In this document: piece after piece, positions 26,749 to 34,374 of the stretch
How the letters are laid out: every line of letters begins with the position of its first letter
Position numbering within the stretch: the first letter of the stretch is position 1
NCBI GenBank assembly: GCA_934045905.1
Contig: OW203768.1
Span: forward strand, 21,280,770-21,344,769
Origin: Leuctra nigra
Taxonomy: Eukaryota; Arthropoda; Insecta; Plecoptera; Leuctridae
Length of the DNA: 64,000 nt
Reading direction: 5' to 3'
The notes under the pieces: generated by a model
What the model was told of the DNA's origin: nothing
Database searches by the model: none
Seen by the model: only the letters and a program-made list of their open reading frames with translations
Position numbers and translations under genes: made by a program

Positions 26749-29700
26749 AAATGCATAACGATTTAGGATTTGTGTGAACTGCATAATGATGAAGTATGTT
26801 TGGCATAAAATGATTTCAGTTTGTTTTCCCCTACATACGATGTGTGCTTTGCTTTCCAACAATTACCCAATTATTCTACTCCAGTAAATGAATGGTAATT
26901 CTAGTCAAATGCATGGCCATATCTTTATTCCACACATCAGACACGCAACTAGAAATGGAATAATTCATGCTATTAAGTATGTAGATCACTATAATGTGAA
27001 CTTACTTGACCATTCTTAATTTCGAAACTATTTTGAAGGTCATTCAGTGATGATAGTAATGCAAATTATAATAATATGTATTATTATTGGAATGTGGCGA
27101 AATTAAGCTAAAATCTTCTCTTATGCTTAATTAAGACCGCATGCACCATTCATTCAAGAAACTGAATGTAAAAGATTCAAGGTTAAAGTTTGTTTACATT
27201 TGAAATCATATTTGTAATGCCAGGGAAATGTGAATGCATCTGAAATGTGAAATATGAATGGAAATGTGAATGCATCTGAAATGTGAAATATGAATGGAAA
27301 TGTGAATGCATGTGAATGTATTATGACTGAACTGCATTTTACTATATCAAGGGATATTATTTCTAAGAACAATATATCGTAGCTGATGGTTGGCGCAGAG
27401 TTCCGGCAAAAAGCATTACGATTGATGAAGCTGAGAAAAACAAAGTTTTATGTTGAAACTGTTATCTATCTTACAGATTGATTGATATTTCAATTGCTTT
27501 TTTCAAAACTTTGTGGCAGTATTGTCTAAAAGCCGAGGGTATATTCTGAAAGCTCATAAAAATCAATGCAAGATGATACTCTAAACTCATTTGATCAAAT
27601 AATGCACTCTTATCTTCCCCTGGACTTACTTTATGCCTGTACTCTTCATTTGTCTTGTGTATGCTCCCGGCATCTCAATTACCTACGATGCATCTTTCAA
27701 TATTTTCTAATTCAGACTATTATAAGAAAAAGTATAATATCAATACTTTTTAGTTATATTATAGTCGCAGCTTTGTCTTAATTCAATAACTCCTAAAGTA
27801 AGCTCGTATGAGAACTAAATATAAGAATCATTCCACTGATGTGGACAAAATGACTCGACAAATTAAATTAGGTATAAATAAGAGAGCTAATGAAGCTGGA
27901 GGTACCGATCGACTTTTTCTCTCTTGTTCTTTTAACTGGCGCAATGTAAGGTCAAACTTCTCAGATATACGTATATCATTCCAAATCCCCGGAACAAAAT
28001 TTTGATTCGATTGTTAAAAAATGGAAATCGATAATATATCGGACTGTGGTCGAACACATTGACATTTGAAATTGTTTATAAAATAATTTTGATAAAAATC
28101 GGTGAAAACTGAAGTACAAGATTCATTGGCTATATTTCTTCCACTTCTTATCAACGCCAAAAGCTCGTTTACGAACTATTGTACTTATTTTCCTTATTGT
28201 TTTTATCGTTGTTAACGTCGCACTGTTAGCAACTAGGATAATCGTGTCGGATGAATGATTATGATCATGATAAGAAGATGATGATGAAGAAGAAGAATAT
28301 GTATGGGAATACATTATCGACGGTGGGAATTGGAGACGGTCGTGCACCATATTAGTCGACCTTCCCATCATTTGCCTGTCGCAACTGTGAAACTACGAAA
28401 CATTTCAGTTAGGCAGATCGAAGTTTCCTAGCTCAATGATTCGCAGGTAAATGTAAATGTAAATTATCTGATTTTAAAAGGAAGTGTCTTGCCTAATTCA
28501 GCTGTGCAGTGAATCACATCAATCAAAGTTAGGAAGACAAACACTAACCGAAATTGAAACAAGCCTAACCATAACTAACTGCATCGTGCAATTAATCCCA
28601 CCTATTGAGTCATAGATGGCCGTGAAATCAGCGATATGAGTGAAAGGAGGGTGTGATATTAGCACCGAACGTCCTTCGCGCCATGAGTATGTGATCCTGA
28701 ACATGAAGCTGCGATACAGACGGTGGGCAGCTGATTGTCATATTTTACACGAGTATCCTTGTCTTTAATTAGATGTGATTGTTGATCACTTTATACAAGC
28801 AGCGGACAGATACAATGGCTGGGATTGTTAACTTGCATTAGTGCCTGTGAAGTAATTCATACATACTGCCTTTGTACTGGTGTAAGTTATGAAATATATT
28901 TGAAAATATTTGTTTTGGCATTTAGGGCCGGGAAATTAGAGTACAGCCGAGAATAACAAAATGAATCATTTCCTTTATAAACAAATTATTTTGTTGCCAA
29001 ATTCATGTCAAAGGGTTCGAGAGTTGTCATATATTTCTTTACGCGAAACACAATGGTAAATTGTACTGACAATATGTTGCAATATTTCGTTGGATCGAGT
29101 CCTGCTAGTTCACACAAAATATTATGTTGTGAATATTTGGTATGTACTGTAGACCGTGACGGATGCATTATTTCACAAATATTAATAATATGTAAGTATG
29201 GAGCCATGGGGAATGAAATTATAATATATATTTTCTATAGTCAAGTTAATAATATATCTACATAAATGATTTCTGAACTTTGCCTCCGACTCCCGAGGTA
29301 TAAAGCGACTATTGAACTGATTGGAAATGGCAATTGATCAGACAAGACTTGAAAGAGAGAGAGAGGCGAGTATCGTGACTGTTCCACCACGAGCATTACC
29401 ATATCCAACTGTTCCGGCTCAAGACTTCTCTGATCTCACGACATCTGATAAGAAGAGCTAATGGGTTGAGTGCAGAATAACTGCTGTTATCACGGCATGG
29501 AAACATTACGTCAACATTCACCAGGACGCCATGTCAAGGAATTACGTTGAGTAGACATTTTTATGTGCACGAAATTGTTCATTCATTGTTCATCTAACAA
29601 AAAATATCAATAGTTAATAAGACAGCTCGTGCCAATTTCATAGATTTAAGATGCGATACAATTTAAAATAGATGTAATGATTCCAAATTAAGTATTACGG

Positions 29701-32700
29701 TACTTTTTCATTTGTTGACATTCTGAAAATGGATATTACGTCTATGTCGGATGATACTTAAAAAATAAAATATGCATCTATGCATATCCAGGCATTAAAA
29801 AGAAATTCTGTACGAATACAAATGGCATTTATTATTTTGTACATGAGTACAATGACCGACCATTGACGAAAACTTTTCAGAATCACGAACTTTAAAATTA
29901 CATTACATAAATAACAGCAAAGAGAACATTAAATTCACAATGTTCATTTTGAGCTCAACCATAAAGGGTCGCCCTATTCCGTCTGGTTTAAACAAACCGA
30001 ATCTTTTACATATCTATAACACGTGGACCCCATGACACGGGGGGGGGGGGAGATTGACACTACCCCTTCCCCTCCCCCCTCCCCACGACCTCCTGGAATC
30101 CATGATATACCTCTCATTTGCAGTTCAAGACATTGCATTGGAATCAACAGTTCAACACAAGAAAGTATAAGTTACGTTTTTACCAATCATTTTATGAATA
30201 TGTTTGACAGCATTGAAATAAAAATGATCGATTTAAATCCAGAAATGTTCTGCGGGACATGCTGGAGCAGACCCGACCCTCTTAACAACTGAAAGGATCG
30301 TTTTCCTGTGCCATTTCCATAGGTTCACGTAGCAAATATAACGGTGGAGACTTGAACGCTGGTATAGAACAGGTAACGAAACTCTACGAATTGCGCTGCG
30401 ATAGAAAGCAATAGAAACACATCTAACTCTTCATTTGCAGTGGATCTTATTGCATTGCTTGCTACTGAAAGATTGCCTCCACTTCTTTTATCTCGCAAGC
30501 GGACGTTTGTTCATGGAAACACGCAGAACTAAAAGCGCGTGAAGAAAGAGTGTTTGATTTGAATTGATCCAGCACAGCACAGGATACCTATCCGGTGAAA
30601 TCTCCGGGTTGATTCAACTAAATCTGACCTTACATTTACATCGAATACAACCATTCACGTTAAATAGAACTCAATTTACGTGTTCTCTGTGATCTTGACA
30701 TTTTACGCCGGGCAGAAATGCCTGCTTCTTCTCAAAAGTATGTTGATAGCAAATTCTGGCTTGAGGTTCATGAATAATCATCAAGTGTAATGACTTTTCG
30801 TACAATATTATTTCCTCGCTAATTAGTTGTTTTACATCAATAACAATGGATATTGAGAAAATATCTAATCTTAATGGTTGTGAGTATACTGAACAGGTTT
30901 GGCTCAGCGCTCTGAACTTGTATTCCGGAGGTCCGGGATTCGATTCCCACGGTCGTTCTTCCTACCTGGAGTTTTTAGTGGCTTTTCCTCAGTCGACAGG
31001 CAAATGCTGGGAAGGTACCCTACTAATAGGCCACGACCGTCTCCTTCCCGCCTTCCATCCTTACCTACTCTTCACCATCACCTCCCAATCATCATCATAA
31101 TCATTCATCCGTCGCCATTAGCCTAGCTGTAGAAAAGTGCGACGTTAAGCACTCACTGCTAAAAAAGAGTTGTAAAATAATGTTCATTGTCTGAGAATAA
31201 AAAGGATACGTACAACGTCCTATCATTTATCAAACAAATGTAAAACCTACCTTTACTTATGTCAAACCTACATAAGGATCAGTTTTTCACTATTGTTTAA
31301 AATATTGATGCTTATTATTCCAGGTAGGTATTTCATTCGTTGTTGCGTTCGCATATTTTGATAATCGAACCCCTTTCTGATTTGTAAAACCTTACTTTAA
31401 GTTAATTTATTATATATTTGCGTACTTCAGAGGTAGAAGGCCCGATGCCCATTTCAATGATTCTTCAGGTGAGCTCAATAAATCAGTAATTCTGCGCTCA
31501 TCAAATCACTTTAAATTTGTAAAATTGAATATGACAATGGTCATTGTGTATGACAATACCTCTTATGTACAGTCCTAGTAAGACGTATCCCCGACCTACA
31601 GATTGCAGGACAAAGACTCGCATATCAACTCGTTCATCAGCCTACTCCAGTTCCAAGTGTCATTGTTTCGAATCAACCACGTGATGTGCGGGCTGGTCGT
31701 TTTTATTTCGGGGAGATGGTCCCGCATTACCCTCATCGCAGAGTTTATAACCAGAGATTGTTCGATGAAATCACGATTAACATGGATTCAATTTCTCTTT
31801 GTCTCGTGTCACGAATGCCATTTGGGATCTCAAACGACACGGAAATATTATTACTTTGTAAGTAGGTAAATGTAGTGATTATTAAATTGTATAAAATGTT
31901 AATGCAATTCATTGAATATTGTTTCGAAATGGTGAATGCCCTCGTTATTTCTAGTAAGATCATGAAGTACATATTCGTGACATTTTAGAGGGGTGGGGTG
32001 GGGGGAGGAAGAGGGATTAAGACCCTTATTAACACAAAAAAAGTTTTGGGTAGGAAAAGCCCGTCACTTTATTTCCCATTTACAACGAAATGAGATTTGT
32101 GAAATTGTGGTTGTTTACGTCTTACAAGATTGATAAGCTGGGATTGAGTGTGGTCATGGATTGGTGTGAGAAGCTATTAAATGCATTTTAAAAGTATTAA
32201 TTCATGCGTTCTGGGTGCATTAATAATATTTAATGGATCATTATTGTTACTCGATTCTCATAAAAATCCAACAATTTCTATTCTTAAGTCAGTTTTTCTA
32301 CAGCTTTCAATTGCTTCACCTGTTTAGTCATTATGTACATTTGGAAAGTTGAATTTCCGTTGAAAGGCTTCGGAACGTGTTCTGTTCTGTTTACATTTGG
32401 TAATGAGCATTTTAATAAACCATCGGCCAACAAAGTTTTTTTTAAATATATTCCTGTAACGCACAACCGGATTGGAATCGAACTCGGATCCTTCTATAGC
32501 AGAGCGTGTAGATCGTCAAACGATTCAGATAATTAAGGACAAATAAAAAACACCACAAACTGAATGTGTCACAACTAACTCGACAGCGAGAGAAAGGAAT
32601 AGAATCATCATAAAGAGGCTCCATTACTAGGAGATGTGCGCGTTTTAGTTCGATCAGCTTTTCCGAGAAAGGAATAGAATCATCATAAAGAGGCTCCATT

Positions 32701-34314
32701 ACTAGGAGATGTGCGCGTTTTAGTTCGATCAGCTTTTCCGAGAAAGGAATAGAATCATCATAAAGAGGCTCCATTACTAGGAGATGTGCGCGTTTTAGTT
32801 CGATCAGCTTTTCCGTTCTCAAGTCAGTTTTTGTCACGATTGAGCGTTTTGCACTTTTCACACCAATACCAAATGAAATTCATCCTTTTGCGTGGATACT
32901 ATTCACCTATTCTCGTGTTGCCGAATGTAGATTTCTTAATAGGATGATAAAGTCTATAAAGAAGGTGTTATATAAAAGTATGATGTCCTACTGGTTTTAT
33001 GGAAAACTTTCAATGGATTTCACTCTTCACCGTGTTTTGACGCTTTTAAGTGCGATATTCATTATTCAAATTGAGATGCATAGTTTCAAATCGCAATATG
33101 TCAATAAAAGCAATTTACCATACCTAAATATTAGCATGGAAGGGACAGAAACCAATGTTTACATAGTGAGAGTTGGTTTATAACGATTTTTACCAGTTTC
33201 AATATCAGGTTGAATCGACAAAGTTGCTATTCATGTTTACACCTCTGTGCTCGGTTGACATATTGCATTTTGGAAATATGATGCACAATTACTTTTGGGA
33301 TGAACGGCGTGTTGAAACCGCAATACTTTACATTATGAAACTTTCGGCCAGAGAAGTTCTAAAATTGTAGAAATCGTGGTATAGAAACAAAACCATTTTG
33401 AAATGTTATAGCTTGTATAGATAAGAAACCAATATTATTTTGCAACATTTTGACTAGATAGCACTAATTGAAGAAAGTGTGGACACCTTTTCTTTAGTTT
33501 GAAACATTTCGACTTGAGCACCGGGGAATCATGTACACAATTTTACTCAATTTTACTTTCTTATCGTTAATTTGAAGATAGTATCAACCGTTGTTACGGA
33601 TCTAAAAAATCGTACAGGAGTATCTGGACAATCATTAAACATTGTCTAGTTTTCTCTTTTAAAAAAATGTCAAATGTGGGTCGAGTTTCCAGGTATCTCG
33701 AAGAGTTTTTTAATCGATTTTTATCAATATCTTTTACCAATGTAATTGTTTACAAAATAGAGCTTTGTACGAATATTCAGAACAGTTCAATGAAAATAAT
33801 TTCATAGTTTGGAATAAGTTATTAGTTTTATTTTGTTCAACAGATGTTAAGTGCCATAATTTTACTAATTTTAGTGCACTAAACGTCTGTAGGACAAAGT
33901 AAATCTAATAAACCATTACAAGCTATGAAATTATTTTCATTGAACTGTTCTGAATACTTGTACAAAGCCTTATTTTGTTAACAATTACATTGGTAAAATA
34001 TATTGATAAAAATCGATTAAAAAACTCTTCAAGGTCAAACTCACTACCCAGCCGTCTTTATAACATAAATAGACATTAGGATCGTCGAGCTGCATGTAAT
34101 TTTTTTGAATGGCCGAGCAACCTAACTAGATTGTATTTCATGTTATCCATTACCCCTAGTACCCGTCGTTCTTCCCTTAAGATGGTGTAAAAGCGAGTGC
34201 AAAGTGCTGTACCTCGAAGATACCTACTGGAGGCGGCTCGGACGAGTACGACTCCGACGGCGGATATTCCTTGACGGTGATGGTCGCCATGGAGTCTTGC
34301 TTCTCGTCGTCCAT
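2524..34314 (-). CDS. Eight-exon type II single-pass membrane protein, unnamed (441 aa)
   Basis: I assembled this gene from exons 34213-34314, 22966-23115, 9536-9703, 8513-8703, 7569-7842, 4645-4782, 3850-4060 and 2524-2615 (minus strand). They total 1,326 nt, stay in frame across every junction, and all seven introns are GT-AG. Residues 1-48 look cytosolic (acidic/proline-rich, then KPR and R48). Residues 49-71 are one hydrophobic segment, and the rest is probably extracellular. Visible features: N178-L-T glycosylation sequon, cysteines C153 and C197, a glutamine tract in exon 5, and three to four diverged copies of an E-G-R-Q-G-R-A-F...P-V...P repeat in exons 5-7. A furin-like REKR at 428-431 precedes the C-terminus CACNCDC. 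The start is the ATG at 34312-34314; an in-frame TGA lies upstream at 34375-34377. Function is unknown. A secreted or shed cysteine-tailed product is inference from the dibasic site. Confidence 0.85.
3000..3309. mobile_element. Decayed relative of the G-run hAT-like family
   Basis: Phrases shared with the elements at 14354-14943 and 35475-35858 include CATGATCCG and a CCGGGGAGCATAACCCGG-like hairpin, and the segment ends in a G run at 3293-3308. Termini and target duplication are not recognisable. Confidence 0.45.
3310..3943 (-). repeat. Five-copy 129/130-bp tandem array of exon 7 end plus splice donor
   Basis: Each unit holds the 3' end of exon 7 (from TTCCACGCGCAC) through CATT|GTGAGT and about 35 intron bases. 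Donor copies end at 3850 (the one joined in frame), 3720, 3591, 3462 and 3332. Units are nearly identical; the last, at 3332, is the most diverged. Long apparent reading frames on both strands here are by-products of the G/C-rich repeat. Confidence 0.9.
3850..4060 (-). CDS. Exon 7 of the membrane-protein gene
   Basis: The exon is 211 nt. It starts in phase 0 (VTEERMEGGRQGRGFQQHPG) and ends one base into a codon at CATT|GTGAGT. It contains further diverged copies of the Gly-Arg-Ala-Phe-type repeat and ends in a proline-rich stretch (HMPAAPEQPRPH). Reading past the donor meets TAA at once, so the first donor must be used for a full-length protein. The last ~94 bases plus ~35 intron bases are repeated downstream. 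Confidence 0.85.
4439..4670 (-). repeat. Three copies of exon 6 end plus splice donor, with (GGGACA)n
   Basis: The plus-strand phrase CTCACCTGCATGGGCAGGGA occurs three times, giving donors with exon ends at 4645 (used), 4547 and 4439, i.e. spacings of 98 and 108 bp. Units also share ATAAGGGAGAGGGACCTAGG and differ in the number of GGGACA hexamers. Confidence 0.9.
4645..4782 (-). CDS. Exon 6 of the membrane-protein gene
   Basis: The exon has 46 codons in phase 0, with two copies of the internal repeat: EGRQGRAFLRPVQIPFQ, then SRRGRAFPHPVSLPMQ. The donor is CAG|GTGAGT. About 30 bases of the exon's 3' end plus the donor are duplicated twice downstream in the intron, with donor copies ending at 4547 and 4439. 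Confidence 0.85.
4939..5335. mobile_element. Foldback element with 158-bp inverted repeats
   Basis: The left arm 4939-5096 and right arm 5178-5335 are near-perfect reverse complements around an 81-bp loop. The arms start CCCCATAAAAAAACACTCC. No coding sequence is present. The low divergence of the arms implies recent origin or gene conversion. Confidence 0.85.
5336..6350. other. Intronic sequence with repeated TGACGTCA/TTCCGG/AAAATGGCG motifs
   Basis: No exon is seen. Three diverged copies of a phrase like GACGTCACTTCCGGTTTC, two of them followed by AAAATGGCG, occur at about 5540-5575, 5686-5700 and 5808-5835. A (CAT)n tract follows at about 5953-5988. The repeated phrases suggest an old interspersed repeat rather than a promoter. 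Confidence 0.5.
6353..7288 (+). mobile_element. Helentron-like non-autonomous element, copy A
   Basis: Starts TGAGCGAGCGTAGCGAGCG and ends AACGCGTTAAACAGAGCG then TTTTCCTAG. TGAGCGAGC at the start is matched by its reverse complement GCTCGCTCA about 40 bases before the end. A short hairpin (AACGC...GCGTT) precedes CTAG, and the element lies between T and T. A (GTTT)n tract sits near 6410-6470. No Rep/helicase coding was seen. Confidence 0.8.
7289..7568. other. Intron sequence between copy A and exon 5
   Basis: AT-rich; nothing recognisable apart from the exon 5 donor at its right edge. Confidence 0.5.
7569..7842 (-). CDS. Exon 5: Met/Pro/His/Gln-rich stalk of the membrane-protein gene
   Basis: The exon is 274 nt. 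Its first base completes the Arg codon split with exon 4. It reads HVPMEMMATPIVIPLHHM, then a Pro/Gln segment with a run of seven glutamines, and ends EGRQGRAFHHPVPIPVQ at CAG|GTAACA. This end is the first copy of the repeat motif seen again in exons 6 and 7. The stretch is low-complexity and probably disordered. Confidence 0.85.
7843..8512 (-). other. Intron 4 of the membrane-protein gene
   Basis: A 670-bp intron between exons 4 and 5 with donor GTATGAG and acceptor TTTCTTGCAG. It is AT-rich and I see no repeat or further exon. Confidence 0.7.
8513..8703 (-). CDS. Exon 4 of the membrane-protein gene
   Basis: The exon is 191 nt, starts in phase 0 (HLMEKNQRARMNCVVEKRR) and ends after two bases of an Arg codon at CG|GTATGAG. 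It carries cysteines C153 and C197, which could pair, and the N-L-T glycosylation sequon at 178-180. It is followed by a C-E-T-G-N-D-Q stretch. It looks like the most compact, domain-like part of the ectodomain, but I do not recognise the fold. Confidence 0.85.
8704..9239 (-). other. 3' part of intron 3
   Basis: AT-rich intron sequence leading to the acceptor TTGTAG of exon 4. No further feature is recognised. Confidence 0.6.
9240..9533 (-). repeat. Minisatellite directly inside intron 3, abutting the exon 3 donor
   Basis: About seven diverged units of roughly 35-40 bp on the plus strand (AGGGCGTTGAAGGGAGGATA, then GTGATGGAGGGTATGTGG). The array begins about five bases beyond the GTCAGT donor of exon 3. 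Unlike the arrays at exons 2, 6 and 7, it does not copy the donor itself. Confidence 0.8.
9536..9703 (-). CDS. Exon 3 of the membrane-protein gene
   Basis: The exon has 56 codons in phase 0, from EGDSPNFQHLVDPLQ to LPLTLDFDELAG. The acceptor is ...GTTTCAG and the donor GG|GTCAGT. It is charged and proline-containing with no cysteine, forming the membrane-proximal ectodomain. Codon use is G/C-rich compared with the AT-rich flanks. A minisatellite starts within a few bases of the donor. Confidence 0.85.
10471..11790 (+). mobile_element. Helentron-like element, copy B (composite)
   Basis: Starts TGAGCGAGCGAAGCGAGCG and ends GCGTTTTCCTAG, flanked by T on both sides. It is longer than copy A because a 3'-end-like sequence (GTGCTCGCTCATCAACGCG) also occurs inside at about 11337-11355. 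A second family-type 3' segment follows, suggesting a fusion of two related elements or transposition that read past an internal terminator. Confidence 0.75.
13880..14010 (-). mobile_element. SINE fragment (minus strand)
   Basis: The reverse strand carries CCTCAGTCGATAGGCAAATC then CTGGGAAG, the conserved middle of the SINE family. The pol III promoter half is missing or diverged. Confidence 0.55.
14354..14943. mobile_element. hAT-like non-autonomous element A, 8-bp target duplication
   Basis: Terminal inverted repeats CAGTGTTGAATCCAG and CTGGATTCAACACTG. The 8-bp target duplication ATTGAAAC is exact at 14346-14353 and 14944-14951. Inside are G and C runs and two GC hairpins of the GGGGGC-TTAG-CCCCC type. 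No transposase is present. Confidence 0.9.
15578..15800 (+). mobile_element. Decayed copy of the mariner-like MITE found at 58233
   Basis: It shares ATGGCATCATCCCATGAAGT and CTGATTTCATTGATAATAAC plus the remnant TIR ACGGTACC with the intact copy at 58233-58438. The terminal CACTCCCCC repeats are degraded here. Confidence 0.75.
17350..18130. mobile_element. GGAACCGGAACC-rich repeat split by a foldback element
   Basis: GGAACC hexamer clusters at 17350-17415 and 17983-18125 flank the palindromic element at 17490-17836, suggesting one older repeat interrupted by a later insertion. Termini are unclear. Confidence 0.45.
17490..17836. mobile_element. Full-length palindromic (foldback) element, copy 1
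   Basis: GCGTGGCCTTGAAGA at the left and its complement at the right delimit a nearly continuous 347-bp imperfect palindrome. The arms contain ATCGATTTTTATCAATAT. The element is non-coding, and a second copy is at 33683-34042. Confidence 0.8.
18761..19388. mobile_element. TIR element with TTAA target duplication
   Basis: GGTCCCTGTATATCACGTGA at the left matches the reverse complement of the right end (GTCACGTGATACACAATGGC). TTAA lies outside both ends (18757-18760, 19389-19392), the target size used by piggyBac and Kolobok. No transposase is visible, so it is non-autonomous. Confidence 0.65.
19406..20639. mobile_element. 1.23-kb long-TIR element with TA target
   Basis: Starts CTCCAGTCACTTTA and ends in its complement TGACTGGAG, with TA on both sides. 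The inverted similarity continues inward for about 300 bp on each side (e.g. CCAATTTTTGGGCAGCC against GGCGGCCCAAAATTTGG). The interior is very AT-rich with no transposase frame. Best reading: Tc1/mariner-type non-autonomous element. Confidence 0.7.
20880..21010 (-). mobile_element. SINE fragment (minus strand)
   Basis: On the minus strand, B box-like AAGTTCGATTCGCAGGG is followed by GGCCGTCCATCATGACTGAG, as in copy 1. The 3' half is truncated after CCACGACCGAC. Confidence 0.6.
21505..21716 (+). mobile_element. tRNA-derived SINE, copy 3
   Basis: B box-like GGGTTCTATTCCCG, then a body with GGCCACGACCGCCTCCTTCC and tail GTGCGACGTTAAAAGC. The A-box side is diverged, and a G run at about 21570-21588 interrupts the middle. 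Confidence 0.7.
22128..22993 (-). repeat. 21-copy, 40-bp tandem array; each unit carries a splice donor
   Basis: Units are almost identical; one differs by a single base near 22858. Copies 1-3, 4-7 and 8-21 are separated by two identical 13-bp inserts GACGTGCTAGCTT at 22248-22260 and 22421-22433. On the minus strand each unit reads ...CTCTCACAG|GTACGT..., i.e. the end of exon 2 with its donor. The unit has no stop codon in any frame on this strand, so all three frames stay open. Confidence 0.95.
22966..23115 (-). CDS. Exon 2: transmembrane exon of the membrane-protein gene
   Basis: The exon has 50 codons in phase 0. It begins AYQKPRSSAVQ after a TTTGTTCCAG acceptor and contains the membrane span (IARIAALTLVACSVILG onward to AASWI). 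It ends SCQYVQLSQ at CAG|GTACGT. The last ~28 bases of the exon plus the donor are the first copy of a 40-bp repeat present 21 times, so the true donor is one of 21 identical sites. Using 22966 keeps the frame into exon 3. Confidence 0.85.
24481..25089. mobile_element. Nested foldback structure
   Basis: The outer arms (24481-24545 and 25020-25089) begin GCACGGTTCGTCAAA and its complement. Inside lies a second inverted repeat with about 78-bp arms (24589-24666 and 24829-24906, GGAGGCCAAGTCTTGAAAC). A third, smaller one (24921-24949 and 24974-25002) lies next to it. It looks like successive insertions of foldback elements just beside the LINE. Confidence 0.75.
25134..26747 (-). mobile_element. 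5'-truncated REL-endonuclease LINE flanked by (TAA)n
   Basis: The insertion runs from the TAA tract at 26713-26747 to one at 25134-25154 (minus-strand sense). It includes the 3' part of a retrotransposon ORF and a short 3' UTR of about 85 bases. TAA repeats at both ends fit the known preference of Dong (R4 clade) for TAA arrays. Clade assignment from motifs alone is tentative; R2-like is the alternative. Confidence 0.8.
25241..26713 (-). CDS. LINE reverse transcriptase C-terminus with zinc knuckle and REL endonuclease (partial)
   Basis: About 490 uninterrupted codons begin exactly in the RT catalytic box: MDDLKLYAK is the end of the [YF]xDD motif, with its first residue replaced by the TAA tract. 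Downstream are the thumb region (WVMPLLLYTFSVLKWS), a CCHC knuckle (CRLCGSVTESIQHISSGC) and the PD-(D/E)xK endonuclease core (RPDIVVYDKKARSVDVIDIT). Catalytic fingers and the N-terminus are absent, so it is a dead-on-arrival copy. The absence of stops suggests a recent insertion. In life the full protein nicks DNA and primes reverse transcription at the target. Confidence 0.9.
27229..27316. repeat. 38-bp tandem repeat, about 2.5 copies
   Basis: TGTGAATGCATCTGAAATGT then GAAATATGAATGGAAA is repeated in tandem within intron 1. No coding role is seen. Confidence 0.75.
30892..31166 (+). mobile_element. tRNA-derived SINE, copy 2
   Basis: Shortened A-box region CAGGTTTGGCTCAGCGC, B box GGGATTCGATTCCCACGG, body CCTCAGTCGACAGGCAAATG then CTGGGAAGGTACCCTAC, and tail GTGCGACGTTAAGCAC with A-rich end. 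The closest of the set to a functional pol III promoter at the B box. Confidence 0.8.
32591..32815. repeat. Three exact 75-bp tandem repeats
   Basis: Units 32591-32665, 32666-32740 and 32741-32815 are identical apart from the final boundary. Because 75 is a multiple of three, the minus strand reads an open 25-residue repeat (EKLIELKRAHLLVMEPLYDD...). The frame has no ATG start and no splice evidence, so I treat it as repeat, not gene. Confidence 0.85.
33683..34042. mobile_element. Palindromic (foldback) element, copy 2
   Basis: Same family as 17490-17836, sharing TTTTTAATCGATTTTTATCA, AACAGTTCAATGAAAATAAT and the closing complement. The central segment is in the opposite orientation relative to copy 1, as expected if palindromic elements integrate either way or flip. 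Outer ends are more diverged. Confidence 0.8.
34213..34314 (-). CDS. Exon 1 (coding part) of the membrane-protein gene
   Basis: This exon encodes 34 residues, from MDDEKQDSMATITVKEY to VGIFE, and ends in phase 0 at the donor GAG|GTACAG. A nearby alternative donor (TAG|GTATCT, 10 bases upstream) puts exon 2 out of frame and reaches a stop, so 34213 is preferred. An in-frame TGA upstream of the ATG excludes a longer N-terminus within this exon. The segment is serine/proline-rich with no signal peptide, as expected for the cytosolic tail of a type II membrane protein. Confidence 0.8.
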
Positions 34315-34374
34315 GTTGCTGTTGCTGTCGACACGGCTGTACTGACGGGGACTGACGAGTACCACAGAGTCCAC

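Larger units (their letters stand above)
23116..34212 (-). other. Intron 1 of the membrane-protein gene (11.1 kb)
   Basis: No exon was recognised. It contains the 24.5-25.1 kb foldback structures, a 5'-truncated LINE, a SINE at 30.9 kb, a two-and-a-half-copy 38-bp repeat near 27229-27316, a 75-bp triplicate (32591-32815) and a palindromic element at 33.7-34.0 kb. Stretches 23300-24470, 26830-30880 and 31170-32580 otherwise show nothing I can name. Confidence 0.65.

Noticed and set aside
32442..32861. Minus-strand 139-codon frame with three 25-residue repeats
   Set aside because: No ATG start, no splice context, sequence outside the repeat is non-coding in character; explained by a 75-bp triplicate.
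34315..34374. Longer N-terminus for the membrane protein starting VDSVVLVSPRQ
   Set aside because: It would need a GTG start; an in-frame TGA lies directly before it and the first ATG is at 34312-34314.
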